DNA of 64,000 nt from Halichondria panicea (Eukaryota; Porifera; Demospongiae; Suberitida; Halichondriidae): positions 11,270,632-11,334,631 of the forward strand of contig NC_087377.1 in the NCBI RefSeq assembly GCF_963675165.1, read 5' to 3'. The position numbers and the translations under genes are program-made. Below, in pieces: positions 12,271-24,132 of this stretch. Each line of letters opens with the position of its first letter. Positions within the stretch are counted from its first letter, which is position 1. The notes below the pieces were generated by a model, which worked only from the letters and a program-made list of their open reading frames with translations, was not told where the DNA came from and ran no database searches.

Positions 12271-14660
12271 CTTTGAGGGGTAGGGCAGTGGACAGCATGG
12301 CCTTCCTTCACAAGCACCTCGTTGATGAAGATGTCCTCCTGGCTTGTCGTATCGTACAAGTCGACACGTAGGGAATTCCCCACATGAGAGTACACCTGAG
12401 CAGGGATACAAGCGTTATACAAGGGGTATTTCCCAACATGCCTATAATACATTATCACCTGACGGTTTAGTCTTACGACCTAAAAATAGGGTTTGGCCAA
12501 TTCACCGTACAGAGTTGTTCACAAATATAGTGGCGCTCAGCTGATAAATGTTTAATTTGTAGTAAGCTGTGAGATCACACACATGCAGCTGCACAAGTAG
12601 CTCATGTGTAATTTGTAGCTAACTGTGTGTGATCTCACAACTTACTACAATATCAGCCACTTAGAGCCCCACTATATCTGCATAGCTAAAATATTTGATT
12701 ATGTGGTCTATAGCCGCTAACAATGCAAACAGCCATTTAGACTGCTGCACAAGTAGCTCATGCGTATATTATCTCCGGGATGAAACGGCTGCCTTGCGAG
12801 ACTACTAACAATAAATAAGCTCTATAGCAATGTACAACCCTTTTCACCTCACTTGAAATGCAAACTTTACTAGAGAAAACATAAGTCAACCACTAGCTAT
12901 GTACACAGGGGGGGTCCACTGTAGGCTCTGTACACTAGCTACAGTGCACATGCACAGTGGGACCACACTGTAGGCTCTGTACACTAGCTACAGTGTACAC
13001 AGTGGGACCACACTATAGAAGCTCTGTATAGAGTAAGTTGCAAAACTCCGTCAGACATCAAAGTGCGTCAGGTAAAAGGGCGTGTAACGCACAAACAAAA
13101 CAAGAACTAATTACACACACTGACAGATGGCCATGGGCCTATTATCCAGCGAAAACTTGGATAGGCCAAGTCACTTCCATGCAGTCCGAGCAGTGATAAC
13201 TTGAAAACAACTACTGACGGAGTTCGGCGACTTACTCTACTAGTCTACAGTGTACTGTTGTACACAGTGGGACCACACTATATAGGCTCTGTACACTAGC
13301 TACAGTGTACACAGTGGGACCATACTATAGGCTCTGTACACTATAGCTATACAGTGTTACTATATAGTGTACACAGTGGGACCACACTATACAGGGCCGT
13401 AAGAACCAGGGGGGCCGGGGGGTAACTGCCCCCCTGGTTTTCAGACAGTGAAATGGGGTGGGGCTCTTCTGCAGAGTCCAGCAGATCACAGTCCTGATAT
13501 TATATATGTGCCTTTCTAACCACATTGGTTAAATTCATGTGGTTTGTTGCAACAACGTACACTGTAAAGTAAGTTGATCCACATGCAGCTGAAATTTATA
13601 TAGCTAGAGCTCACTATGGCACAATATTCATTCTTCAGTACCTCAGCCTGCCCATGATGAAGAAGGTAGGCGAACTAAGACCTTCTTGTTACAAAGCTCG
13701 ATGACTTCCCATCGTCTATTCTTGCCTTATATACACAAGTTGCTAACTGATTCGCTTGACTTAGAAGCAATTGCTCGTGGTTTTGCTTCCACTAACACAC
13801 GCCGAATAAACTATTTTGCTATAGCTCTCACATGCAGATTATTTTATTTTTATGCATCTTTCTCCTGTTTATCTCTGAGAACATACAAAATGTAAAAAGT
13901 TCGCCTCCGGCGGGACGGGAGGTGGAATTTCCCCCTCCCGGACCCACCCCCTGCGTCGCAAGGAGAGGGTCCATTCCTTTTTTTGCCCCCCTACCTAAAA
14001 AATCTTCTTACGGCCCTGCTATAAGCTCTGTACACTAGCTACAGTGCACACTGTGGGACCACACTATAGGCTCTGTACACTAGCTCACAGTGGTACCCAT
14101 GACACTGTAGGCTCTGTACACACGTACTGCAGGTAAATTAGGATAACGTATTTCAGCTTTTTGCCTCACCTGAATCATGAGGTATTTGCTCATTGTGAGT
14201 TGCTTGAACCTGTCGTTAGCCTCAGCTGACCACTTGCCATCTGATGAGCTCTGAATGGTGGGTTTGACGGAGGTGAGGAAACACTCGATGGCCTGCATAT
14301 CGAGCTCTGTGTCATTGGAGGAGAGCTCATACCATACACTAGTATTTACCATCTCCACGGTACAATAGTCCACAAATACCACATGGCATAGACCTGTGAG
14401 GGTGTGTGTGGGCGGTGTGAGGAGTAGGTATAGGAGTGAGTATAGACATCTGAGGGTGTGTGGGTGTGAGGGGTGGTGTGAGGTTGTGAGAGTGTGGGTG
14501 GTGTGAGGTTTGTGAGGGTGTGAGTGGTATGTACCTCATTTGTCTCCTCGACGACCTCCATGCGTGGACAACGAGTGCTGATACTGTCCAGTAGCCGTCT
14601 CATGTTCGTCGTGGCAACCTGGTCGGCCAACTGGGCCCAGAAGTGGCCAGCATCAATGTA
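12271..14660 (-). CDS. Tudor-domain protein, partial (three exons)
   Basis: Minus-strand exons 14535-14660, 14170-14393 and 12271-12395. The first gives YIDAGHFWAQL, matching the start of an extended Tudor domain (x-x-P/G-HFWxQ). The second gives VVFVDYCTVEMV, a Tudor core strand normally ending DYGN; here the Gly is Cys. It also carries QAIECFL and a conserved W. The third gives LRVDLYDTTSQEDI then INEVLVKEGHA, the conserved end of an extended Tudor (SN-like) domain. The exon 2 to 3 junction is phase 0 and gives a natural domain join across a 1.77-kb intron filled with minisatellite and MITEs. Such proteins usually bind dimethyl-arginine in germline/piRNA factors. The rest of the gene is not found: no clear 5' or 3' exons. 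The exon at 16399-16561 might belong upstream. Part of the Tudor core (W-Y-R-A) is missing, so an exon may be overlooked. Confidence 0.7.
12895..13391. repeat. Minisatellite, ~52-bp units (two blocks)
   Basis: Tandem units built on 'ctctgtacactagctacagtg' and 'cacagtgggaccacactat' fill about 12895-13020 and 13240-13391, and resume at 14019-14125. The two interruptions are explained by separate transposon insertions (13029-13239 and 13392-14018). It lies in an intron of the Tudor gene. The units are direct, imperfect and without spacers, so this is not CRISPR. Confidence 0.85.
13029..13239. mobile_element. MITE inserted in the minisatellite
   Basis: The left end tagagtaagttgcaaaactc and the reverse complement of the right end (tagagtaagtcgccgaactc) match over about 26 bp with four or so mismatches, both continuing to ccgtcag. 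The interior is about 160 bp and holds no gene. Confidence 0.7.
13392..14018. mobile_element. hAT-like nonautonomous element, CTATA target duplication
   Basis: Ends cagggccgtaagaa ... ttcttacggccctg are perfect inverted repeats of 14 bp, flanked by CTATA at 13387-13391 and 14019-14023. The 627-bp body contains C-rich and G-rich subterminal stretches. Short frames at 13686-13895 may be a transposase remnant but show no recognised motif. It splits the minisatellite. Confidence 0.8.
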
Positions 14661-15062
14661 CTGCAGGATTGATCAGTATGCAACGTGGCTTTAATCTCAC
14701 AAAGGTCAAACAAGAATAATAATCATAAGGTCATTATTACACTTAATTAATGCACATACCGAATATTTGCTGGTGAAAAAACTTTGAGTGTTCTAGCAAG
14801 GATTGTGAGTACTAGTTGCGGATTATATTTCGCATATGTTACATGTATATACTCGTAAAAAAGTTTAGTAATAAAAAAGAATTTAGAATAGCTAAGAATC
14901 TTACGGAAATCTTAATTTAAATATTGTACGGTCTGTTACTCTACCGTGTCATGTTACGTGTAGGTGTTTCAAGTGCATACGTGCACAGCTACAGCAAACT
15001 GTATCTGACCGATTATCATCACACGTACGACACTGTCACTATTCCCATGGAGACTACTAACT

Positions 15063-16161
15063 ATGTCTTCTGTACTCCTAATATTTTGCTGCCTCCTTGG
15101 TCTGGGGTCAGCCTGGAACCAACCGAGCACCTGCTATGTTAGGAGCCAATGCTCCAGTGGAACTGAGACACAGCTAACAAAGATTAGTGAATCACTCGAA
15201 TATCTATCAGAGCTGAAACACATTCGTGAACCACTGGAAACTATTGCCGACAGATTACTGGGTAAATGCGTAAGATATATTGCTCACAGTCAAAATTGAC
15301 TCAAAAAGTGTGTATATTGCTGTAACTACAATAATCTGTCTCTTAACTGTTGCAGATGCTGAAGGAAATGCAAGTGCACCGGTGTCAACTACCAGCATGC
15401 CAACAGCAGCCACATCAACCATCGAAGCAACAACTGCTACTACCAGTGAACCAACAGCAATGACCACAGACCCACCAACTGATTCTGATTGCGGTGGACC
15501 AGGATGGACGAGAGTGGCCCACATTAACATGACTGACCCCAACTAACAATGCCCTCAAGGACTTCAACTGACAGACTATTCGATAAGATCATGTGGTCGT
15601 ATGCCAACGGGAACGTCTGCCTACGGTGTTTGCTCATCTGTCATGTTTCCAGTGGGTGGTGTCCAATACAGGCAGGTGTGTGGGAGAGCAATAGGTTATT
15701 GGTTGGGATTAAACTATGCATTCTGGGGATACCATACTGGAGGTAGGCATACTGTCGATGTTGCATATGTCGATGGACTCAGCGTCACGCATGGGCAATC
15801 TCCACGCACACATATCTGGACGTTTGCCAGTAGTCTGTTCATTGGAACCAGTATATTGACCGCCGTCATTATCGCTGTCCTTGTGACGAGGGGAACACTT
15901 ATGGTTCTCCTCCATTTGTGGGAAATGACTATTTTTGCGATAGTGTGGCCATACCTACTAACTGGATTGTAAACCCGTATCGTTTCTATTTCAACATGCG
16001 CTGTGGAATGGTCAGTCGAGCTTCAACACATTCCTCCGTGGTTTACGAAAACTCTATCAACTAGCTCCAACTACTGATGACATTGAGCTACGAATGTGCT
16101 TCTATGATACCAGCACATTATCTAACACGGGACTTCAGTTCATGGAACTATACGTCAGTTG
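15063..16161 (+). pseudogene. Secreted cysteine-rich protein gene with stop and frameshifts
   Basis: Exon 1 (15063-15261) encodes a signal peptide (MSSVLLIFCCLLGLGSAW). Exon 2 starts at 15356 with a Thr/Ser-rich mucin-like linker and then an extracellular domain beginning GWTRVAHINMTDP. An in-frame TAA at 15544-15546 interrupts this domain just before QCPQGLQLTDYSIRSCGR. The frame then continues open (QVCGRAIGYW, YVDGLSVTHG, HIWTFAS) to about 15843, where it must shift to keep CPCDEGN and PPFVGNDYFC. It shifts again near 16000 to reach LAPTTDDIELRMC and ...MELYV. I recognise the domain pattern as one recurring in sponge and cnidarian secreted proteins but cannot name it. The gene lies on the strand opposite the Tudor exons. 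One stop plus two shifts argue for decay, though assembly error is possible. Confidence 0.75.
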
Positions 16162-16398
16162 AAGCGATTATATGAAAGAGTAAATGATAAATTTTGCTGA
16201 CTCTTAGACATTTTCTCTATATAAGTTTAGCTGAGTGAGAACATAATTATATGAACACTATAATACAAGTACCTATAGTCTTGTATTGTAACACTAGCTA
16301 TAATTTTATATTGTTGCATTTTGATTGAAGAAGCCACAGCGCATTAATGGTATTATGCATGGCTTATAATAGCTAATATGTACATGTAGTACACTCAC

Positions 16399-16561
16399 CT
16401 CATCTCAACACAGGGTGCAAGCAAAATGGTGACCAAGTGGAGGAGTGCAGGGATGTTGGGCATGAGGGTGGTGTGCCTAGCGATGCATGTATTGCCTGAG
16501 GGGTTTAACACCACATAGCCTGCCATCATCAGTCTATAACGACGGTCCTGCATGTGGTTCA
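16399..16561 (-). CDS. Orphan exon, possible part of the Tudor gene
   Basis: A single minus-strand exon with acceptor AACAG and donor GTGAGT. It encodes VNHMQDRRYRLMMAGY followed by RHTTLMPNIPALLHLV and an acidic APCVEMR end. The open frame and good splice sites suggest a real exon or a recent relic. The composition recalls regions beside Tudor domains in helicase-Tudor proteins, but I cannot assign a family. Sequence on its 5' side (to about 16660) has fragments in several frames, suggesting a damaged neighbouring exon. Its exit phase (2) does not match the entry of the Tudor exon at 14660, so at least one exon would be missing between them. Confidence 0.35.
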
Positions 16562-17383
16562 CTGTTGACCACGATACAATTTACTGAGTCTCGCTAGATA
16601 CGGGCCTGTCGGTATCCCCTGGCAATGGTCATCTGGTGGAAGGTCACTCCCCACTCCAAGTTGGTACCAAATTATATGCTTTGCTGCACTCCTACACTCC
16701 TACAAATATTTCCCCTGTTACTTTATTTTATTTTATAACAATTCAGCATAACAGCATAGGATAATTATACACAATTAGCTGGTTGCTAAATATAAAATGC
16801 ATCCTAAAGTGTACATGCAGACACACTGACAGTAACTATATTGCATGTGTGTACTAACAAGTTTGTTCCATAAAGTTTCAGCGTGTGGGAAGAATGAGTA
16901 TTGGTACATTGATGTTCGAAATCTAATTGGTACCAGGGAGAGACCATTAACTGAACGGCTATTGTAAACAATCTCTCTTCTTACCAATTAAATATTAACA
17001 TAATTTATAAGGGAGCAATGAATCGCATTCCGGATATACTGCAAGGTGTGTGGTGACTATTAGATTACCAGACCATGGCATTCGCAAATAGACTATAGCT
17101 CTTCCATGAAGCTCGCACATCAACAAGGGGAGCACAACAATGGTCATCACATGTGAACTACAGTACATCAAATTATGGTTAAGCTTATAGTATACCATTA
17201 CATAATAAGGTTCTAGTAGGTATTTGTCTACAGTACATTACATTGAGTGTGAACTTCCTCTGTAGTGGTCGGTTGCTCTACTTCAACTTCCTCAGCTGCA
17301 GTAGTATGTTGTTGTACACCAACTTCTCCTACAAGGGGCTTTGCTTCTGCTAGGGTAACCCCAACTTCCTCTGCAGTAGGCCT

Positions 17384-20300
17384 TCATTCAGGGTGGTCAT
17401 TGAGGCATCTAATCACAAGAGGATGCAGGCTGTGATTCTCTCCCATCTTATGGATAGCTGGATTTCGTCGCATGAGCTCTACCTTTCCTTCTGACATTTC
17501 CTCTTTTGTTGGTGGTGGAATTGCGTTAATCTCAGGACGGTCACCAATGAAAGTATAGAGAATAAGGACACCAAATGAAAAGATGTCAAGCTTTGTGTTG
17601 TAGTCAAGGTGCTCAGCTTGACATTCAGGAGGCATGTATAATAGACTTCCTGGAGTATCGGATAACGTCGATATTAATGGGTCTGCATATTTTGCGACAC
17701 TAAAACTCCCGATCTTGGCAGTGAGACCGTCCTCAGTCAGTAGAATGCTGCTAGGACAAAGGTCGCAATGGATTAGTNNNNNNNNNNNNNNNNNNNNNNN
17801 NNNNNNNNNNNNNNNNNNNNNNNNNNNNNNNNNNNNNNNNNNNNNNNNNNNNNNNNNNNNNNNNNNNNNNNNNNNNNNNNNNNNNNNNNNNNNNNNNNNN
17901 NNNNNNNNNNNNNNNNNNNNNNNNNNNNNNNNNNNNNNNNNNNNNNNNNNNNNNNNNNNNNNNNNNNNNNNNNNNNNGGAGGGGTCAGTGAGTGGAGGTA
18001 GTGAAGACCTTTTGACACGTCATGCAGAATGTAGATTCTATCGGACGTACTTGTACCGGGATTTTTCTCGATAAAGTTGGCCAAGTTTGAATTAAGCCTC
18101 TCCATTATCAGACTGATGTCGTTCTTGCTATAGCCATATTGGACTCCAACAAATCCGACCACGTTGGGGTGGTTCAAACTACTTAGAATGCGACACTCTT
18201 CGAGAAAATTCAGGCAATAGTCGCCAGCTTCGAGCAACATGTTGTGGAGCTTCTTTGCGATGCATTTCTGCCCATTTACGGTAACTTCAAAGACTACTCC
18301 ATAGGATCCAGAGTCTATTTGGTCCCCCTGTCCCTCTATCTGGATACCCACCAGAGTATCCAGATCTATCTTTGAGTTTGCTTGAGACGCCATATACGGG
18401 AAAAAAGTCCTGAATGTTGTGCTATTAGAATAATTGTCTGCAGCAGTTAGTCTTATATATAGATCACCATGCATGCACCTTATGGTTGGTCATGTGAATC
18501 ACATGATCAGAGCTTTCATATATAACATTCCTATGAAATTCGTGGCAGGTTACTATGCACGTGGCCCGGCTTTTACCCACAGAAACCATACTTTTATAAT
18601 CACGTACATGCATGCATGTACATATAGTTATAGATAATTATTGTAAAATATCCATGTCGACCACTATAGCAAAAATCAAAAGTATCTCTGACATGCATAC
18701 ATGAATATAATCATTATCATAAATTATGCCGATAATAAGTATAATTATACATTATATATTTTTAAGTCACAATGCTAAAACGACACATTTATATAGCTAC
18801 TGCATACATCTGCATGCATGCAATGCTATATATGCATAATGGGTTACGGACTTACAGACTATAAATGTCTTCGCTGATCAGATGTTAATATAATAGTTTT
18901 GCCACTGATAAATTATAGTTAAACATGTTACATTGAACAAAATAGGAAATACTGCTTCTGGAACGGTAAAAATTGTAGAGTTATTTGTATATACATGTAT
19001 GTATGCAGCTACCAGCTTGAGAGTAATTTCATAACTATACTGGGTCCAGGCTGCACGACGCTAGAGCACCTCTGCAATGTTAAAATGGGATTTGTACGTA
19101 TAAATATAGAAATCTAACACAGTAACATGTATAATTATACATACCAATATTGACTTCCGGAGGTTCTTCTTTGTTCTCAGTAGTACGAACTGCTTCAGTT
19201 ACCGGTGGTAGTTTTTTAATTTCCTCTCTACCATAACTGCACAATGACAGATGTATAATAATTATTAAGTTTTAATCACAAACAAAATAAAAATGCAACG
19301 TACGACAGTTTTGATTGGGTATGTAGCTCTACTTATGACTTGAATTTATGAAATTACCGTTGCTCTTCCATTTGAACAGAATACTTTTTCTCGACATCTA
19401 CAGAGGAGAATATTAAGTGTTTAAATTATAAGCATGATAAACACAAAGAAAAACATTTGCTATAGTTAATTGTGCTGATACTGCACGTGGAATAAGTGTG
19501 TATTTATTACTTACTTTGATATTTCAGAACGAGTATCACTACCACCACAACTATCACTACAATCAGCACTGGTATGGCAATTATCACCCCCGCAACAATG
19601 CCGACAACACACCGATCATTACAGCCGCCCTCAGCCACTGGAATGACGGGCTCCTCGGTATTAGGTAGAGTGGAAACAGCAGCTGGGGAAAGAGGACCTT
19701 GTTACAAGATACAACACTTTCAATCTTTAGCGTGTATGATTATTATACTTATATATTGCATGTATAATCCATCAGATGGAAACTGTGTTTAGTACTGGTA
19801 CAATACATGCATATATCTGCATGTGCATCTGTATAGCACAATACTGCATATAATTATAACGCTCAAGCAATCTATGGCTATATACAAGTAAATTAGATTC
19901 TATACAAAGTACTGATTGAAACTTTTACTTGTAAAATTTCTAGACACAGCTAGAACGACATCTACAGCTTTGTCTGCATTGAGGACAATTCTGATAGTAA
20001 AGTGGTACTGTGTGTCAGGGTTCAAGCCATTGAAAGTCACGCTGTACTGCTCAGAGTAGCCAGTGTAGTCGGCCATTATCGTTGCTGAGTCAGCAGGGTC
20101 AACAGTTGAGATGATTTGCAGCTGCTCGGGTTGGTAAGAGGTGAGGGGAAGAGTGATTGTGACAGTGTGACTGGTTTCCATTGGTTCATCCTCTTCCACT
20201 CCAGAAATGTACAGGTATGGCACTGGAATAAGAATTTCAGTCGCAAATAATTGTGTGAAGTGGTTTGGATAATTAGTTTAAAAAATATTAGACGCTAGCT

Positions 20301-22752
20301 AGCTAACTATCCATTTGCTTGCATGGTTTCAAATCGAAAACCGGCCATTGGTATTCACTTACCAATAAAGGTGGCTTCTGTAGTTTCCCTGCATTGATTG
20401 TCTTGAAAGGTTATAAAGACATCAATAACATCTCCTCCAGGTAGCTCAACCTCAACGTCAAAGTACTTTCCAGTTACACTCTTCACAGGAGAGATCTTTC
20501 CGTTATATTTGGTATGTCGATAGGTACGAGTTGGAACAAAAGGCTCGGAAACATTCTGAAGAATTATTATTATGCCTTTTGTATAGATTTGATTAGATGG
20601 AAATGGTGAATTGTGAAAATCAGGTGGCTTAGAACAAAGATAATAACATGCTGTGTTGAGATTATTATAACAGACAAACTGCTCACAGGTATAATGGCAT
20701 ATTATTATTATACATTCGTGGGTGCCAAATTTGGCGTGTGCAAGGGTCTCACCTCTAGTGTGGTGCGAAGAAACACTGTGCCATTCACCAAGGAGAAGAT
20801 TGAAGTAAAAATGGGGCCCTCAAGCACTGCGTGATGAGTCAAAAGCAACTTACTGTAATCGCATGCATGCATTATTAGATTTGTGGTACCAGCTACATCG
20901 ATACAATTGAATATTTATATCTGTATATACTTGTTGTAATACAATCTGGAAGCCCCAAGGGGAATACCTGACAAATCAGCATCAAAGCTCATTGGAGCAC
21001 TCTCTGCGCCCTGAACCAGATCAGGCGTAGTGATGGATGCGACGAAGGTATAGTTGAAACGACAGACGTTCAAGCCACTCACATACACTATCGGCAAAAC
21101 ATTCGAGTTAGTAGAATTTGACCACCCATCTGCTATGGTATCCACTCGGTAGCTACCAACACAGTGATCATCGGGTACAGACAGGGTTAATTTGACCGAT
21201 GACTGGGATAGTTGTTTTATGGAGTCAATAGTCGGAGTAGGAACACCTAGACAAAATGTGTGTGCATGTGTGCATGTGACTGTGTAAGCACGAACTACCA
21301 ACTGCAAACTACCAACTGCGAACTGTTAAGTACTATCAACTATCAACTGTGAACTAGAGCAACTACATGAACTGTTAAGTATCAACTATCAACTATGAGT
21401 AGCACTCAGGGCCATGCACACAAGCAGCAACACCTATAATTACACTGCATTAGCTACATTAAGTTGTAAACGATGTATCAATCGAAAAATTGCATATGAA
21501 ACAGTAACAGGTATATTCCTGTAAAATGTTAAGTATCAACTATCAACTATGAGTAGCACTCAGGGCCATGCACACAAGCAGCAACACCTATAATTACACT
21601 GCATTAGCTACATTAAGTTGTAAACGATGTATCAATCGAAAAATTGCATACGAAACAGTAACAGGTATATTCCTGTAAAACGTTAAGTATAATAAAGCAA
21701 ACAGACTCACTTAGAATTCTAATGGTGACATTTCCAATAAGTTTCGATGTGGAGGAAGAACCTGCTCTGCATTCCACCATCACACCATCCAGACTAGCAT
21801 TGGGAATAATCTCAGCTGTGGAGTTTAGGGTGGGACCATTCTTATCACTGACGTTAGTGATGAAGAAATCACCACATGCCTCTGTGGTACTACTTGGGGG
21901 ATCATGTGAGACAAGACATTGTGGGGTTCCAGTGACCTCCCAGCGAGTTACACCCGCACTCGTGTAGTTGTGAGAACAGACGAGAGATAATCGATCTCTT
22001 GAGCAGACGATGACTTCTCCATTAATAGTATCGATGCTAGTGCTCACTGCTTCTGTAGTGACAAACAAAAGAATTTGATACTTTTGAGGAGAAATTAGTT
22101 GCACCATTAACACTTAATGATTTGTGAACACAAGATATGCATTTGAATAATGTATATAGCACCGTCCAAGATGAAAATTTAAACTACAAAATAATGGTTA
22201 CTGTTATTATTATAACGTGCAACTCTATCAGTGGTCAATTATATACTGCTAGCCTACTGTACATGGCTAGCAGAACACTGAATGTTAAATAATTAAATTG
22301 ATAATTAGTAAAATTGAACGCCTTGCAGGTGTGGCAGAGGAGACAAAACTTCAATCACCAACCAGTAACCTCCCATGACAATATATCACTCCAAAAAGTA
22401 ACAATTAATGACCAAAAAACAGGCGCTAAACGTTTCCTGGCTACTGTATATTAAATATAATGTTGCTATCCGTAAAACTGATCATGACGCATACAATTAT
22501 GTTGCTATCCGTAACTTCTTTGATAAAAATATACCTGACCATAAAACAATATAACACAATAGACTCCAAAATACACAATTCTAGCAATTCAGCACTCACC
22601 TGAGCCTCTAAGCAGGTGAATCACCACAAATATGAAAACCTATTAAAGTGAAGAAAAAAGAGAAGATCACACTGGTTGCATTGAAAGATAGCTACAGAAG
22701 CATTGCTATATAGCTTAGGCTGTCTGCTATTTTTTAGTACCTTATTCAGCAT
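17384..22752 (-). CDS. Receptor D: Ig/FN3 ectodomain-TM-predicted pseudokinase
   Basis: Eleven exons, minus strand: 22741-22752, 22600-22639, 21711-22052, 20968-21246, 20753-20826, 20363-20555, 19902..20222 (ending 19929), 19515-19682, 19358-19397, 19145-19236, and 18437 down to 17384. Reading phases agree at every junction. The signal peptide is split (MLNK then VFIFVVIHLLRG). Next come Ig-like (LSLVCSHN ... MVECRAG) and FN3-like modules, then a TM helix (VVGIVAGVIIAIPVLIVVIV), a juxtamembrane with YSVQM and RYGREEI, and a TKL-like kinase domain. The Gly loop (SGSYGVV), AKKL Lys and LEEC Glu are present. HRDLxxxN reads HCDLCPSS and DFG reads SFS, so catalysis is unlikely. A TGA replaces the Gln before RPT in the last kinase helix, cutting the C-tail that copy 1 still encodes. 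A 200-N gap falls inside the kinase exon. The kinase could instead be a separate gene starting at MASQ, but the phase-perfect splice from the tail favours fusion. Confidence 0.75.
17778..17977. other. Assembly gap (200 N), probably zero real length
   Basis: Exactly 200 N separate 'aatggattagt' and 'ggaggggtcag'. In the duplicate at 6350-6365 these two strings are directly adjacent. Joining them restores the kinase reading frame without loss. The gap is therefore likely a fixed-length scaffold placeholder rather than missing sequence. Confidence 0.85.
21374..21690. repeat. Two-copy 154-bp tandem duplication in an intron of D
   Basis: The block beginning 'gttaagtatcaactatcaac' near 21374 is repeated with a 154-bp offset starting near 21528. 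The copies differ at only a few sites (for example catatg vs catacg). It lies between the Ig exon and the next exon of receptor D and leaves both splice sites intact. Confidence 0.9.
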
Positions 22753-22910
22753 AGTGGATTGGTTCTCGGTTATTTAATAGAATCTCAGAAAACAAACTTG
22801 AATGGTAAAACTGGCACTCAACTGAATCGATTTGTACCTTGTTTCATTAATGATCATAACCGAAATATTAATGTGGGTGAGGGCGACCTTATTTTGAGTA
22901 TGTGTAAAAG

Positions 22911-22993
22911 TAGCCTCGATCCCAAGCCGAGTTTTCGCTTTTATAACGGTTAAGCGAACAACTGGGCCGGTACTAGTTGTCTGCGCATGCGTC
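22911..22993 (-). promoter_or_regulatory. Promoter-like arm upstream of receptor D
   Basis: Read on the minus strand, this 83-bp segment contains a TATAAAA box (ttttata at 22939-22945) about 190 bp before the ATG of D. It is about 95% identical to 23917-24000, which lies about 130-215 bp before the ATG of divergent gene E in the same orientation relative to transcription. A promoter role is inferred from placement and TATA. A shorter similar stretch near 4985 suggests part of it is a dispersed repeat. Confidence 0.5.
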
Positions 22994-23916
22994 AAATTTT
23001 TATTGTATATTTGTGGTCGGAAAAAATATTTAATAAATCAATAATTGAAATTTGTACACAGAAAATGCACAGAGTGAGTACACAAAAGATGCACATAGGG
23101 AGCTGCTTCACAAAGGCCTGGGGAGTTGCCAGTTGTGCTGCAGCACAATTACAGTGACCCAGGGCAACTTCAGGATGATTGAATGCCTTCAAATTACGTT
23201 TCAAAAAGATTTAGCAGGCTGCTGGACTTCTCTGATTCTAGGCCCCAACTCGTAACTCATTACTTGAGAAAACGTAGATTCTCTTGATGTCTCTGAGCTA
23301 CCCAGCAACGCTCAAATGAGCAGGTCAAACTCCAGTCCTGTGTCTGTGAGTATAGGACAATATTAAAAGAAACCAAAGACGGTTAAACCCTTACCTCAAA
23401 CTGTCCAGTCTCGTCCGTTAGTATAGCCAAGAGGAGCAGCACTGTTGGGATAGCTGGATATTAGCCATTGCTCCTGTACAGAGAAGTAGACATTTTAAAT
23501 ACGTGTAGATCTATACATATTACATTTCTCGGTTATAGTGTCATTGTCGACGAGCTGATGATGGCAGCACCAAGTTCTCTAGCTCACACTCTTCACTTGA
23601 TCCACCATATTAATGATGAAACTATAGTCTACCTACATTCTTGCCAAACATGAACAAGACTTGATAGCATAGCCGGCCATAGGGCCCACACAAAAATATC
23701 TGACCTTAACAAGCTTGACAAAGCTTTATACCTCTTCCCTTGTTGTTTAGTCTTCAGAATAAGCTTCAGAGAAGAGAGAAGCTTCAGCTAAGAGCCATTC
23801 CAATCGATTCCAATAATGATAAAACGGGAACTGACTTCTAGTACACGATAGTACACGAATATAAATGTCACGAAAGTGAACGAGAATATCCATTTGTCAG
23901 AATCTGACAAACGATT

Positions 23917-24000
23917 GACACATGCGCAGACAACTAGTACCAGGCCCAGTTGTTCGCCTAACCGTTATAAAAGCGAAAACTCGGCCTGGGATCGAGGCTA
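23917..24000 (+). promoter_or_regulatory. Promoter-like arm upstream of receptor E
   Basis: Inverted counterpart of 22911-22993, with TATAAAA at 23966-23972, about 165 bp before the E start codon. Downstream, the string 'cgaggctagtgtaaaag' is repeated at about 23994 and 24059. About 920 bp lie between the two arms and show no supported gene. Confidence 0.5.
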
Positions 24001-24132
24001 GTGTAAAAGTAGCCACGATTCCAGGCCGCTTGGGAAAGACTATTGAAGGGGCTGGAGTCGAGGCTAGTGTAAAAGCAGCCAATAATTGTTGGAGAACAGA
24101 TTATTTATAGTTTGCAAGAGAGAAACTGAATA

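Noticed and set aside
12895..14125. Regular direct repeats resembling a CRISPR array
   Set aside because: The units abut without unique spacers, vary in sequence, are interrupted by MITEs, and lie in a eukaryotic intron. It is a minisatellite.
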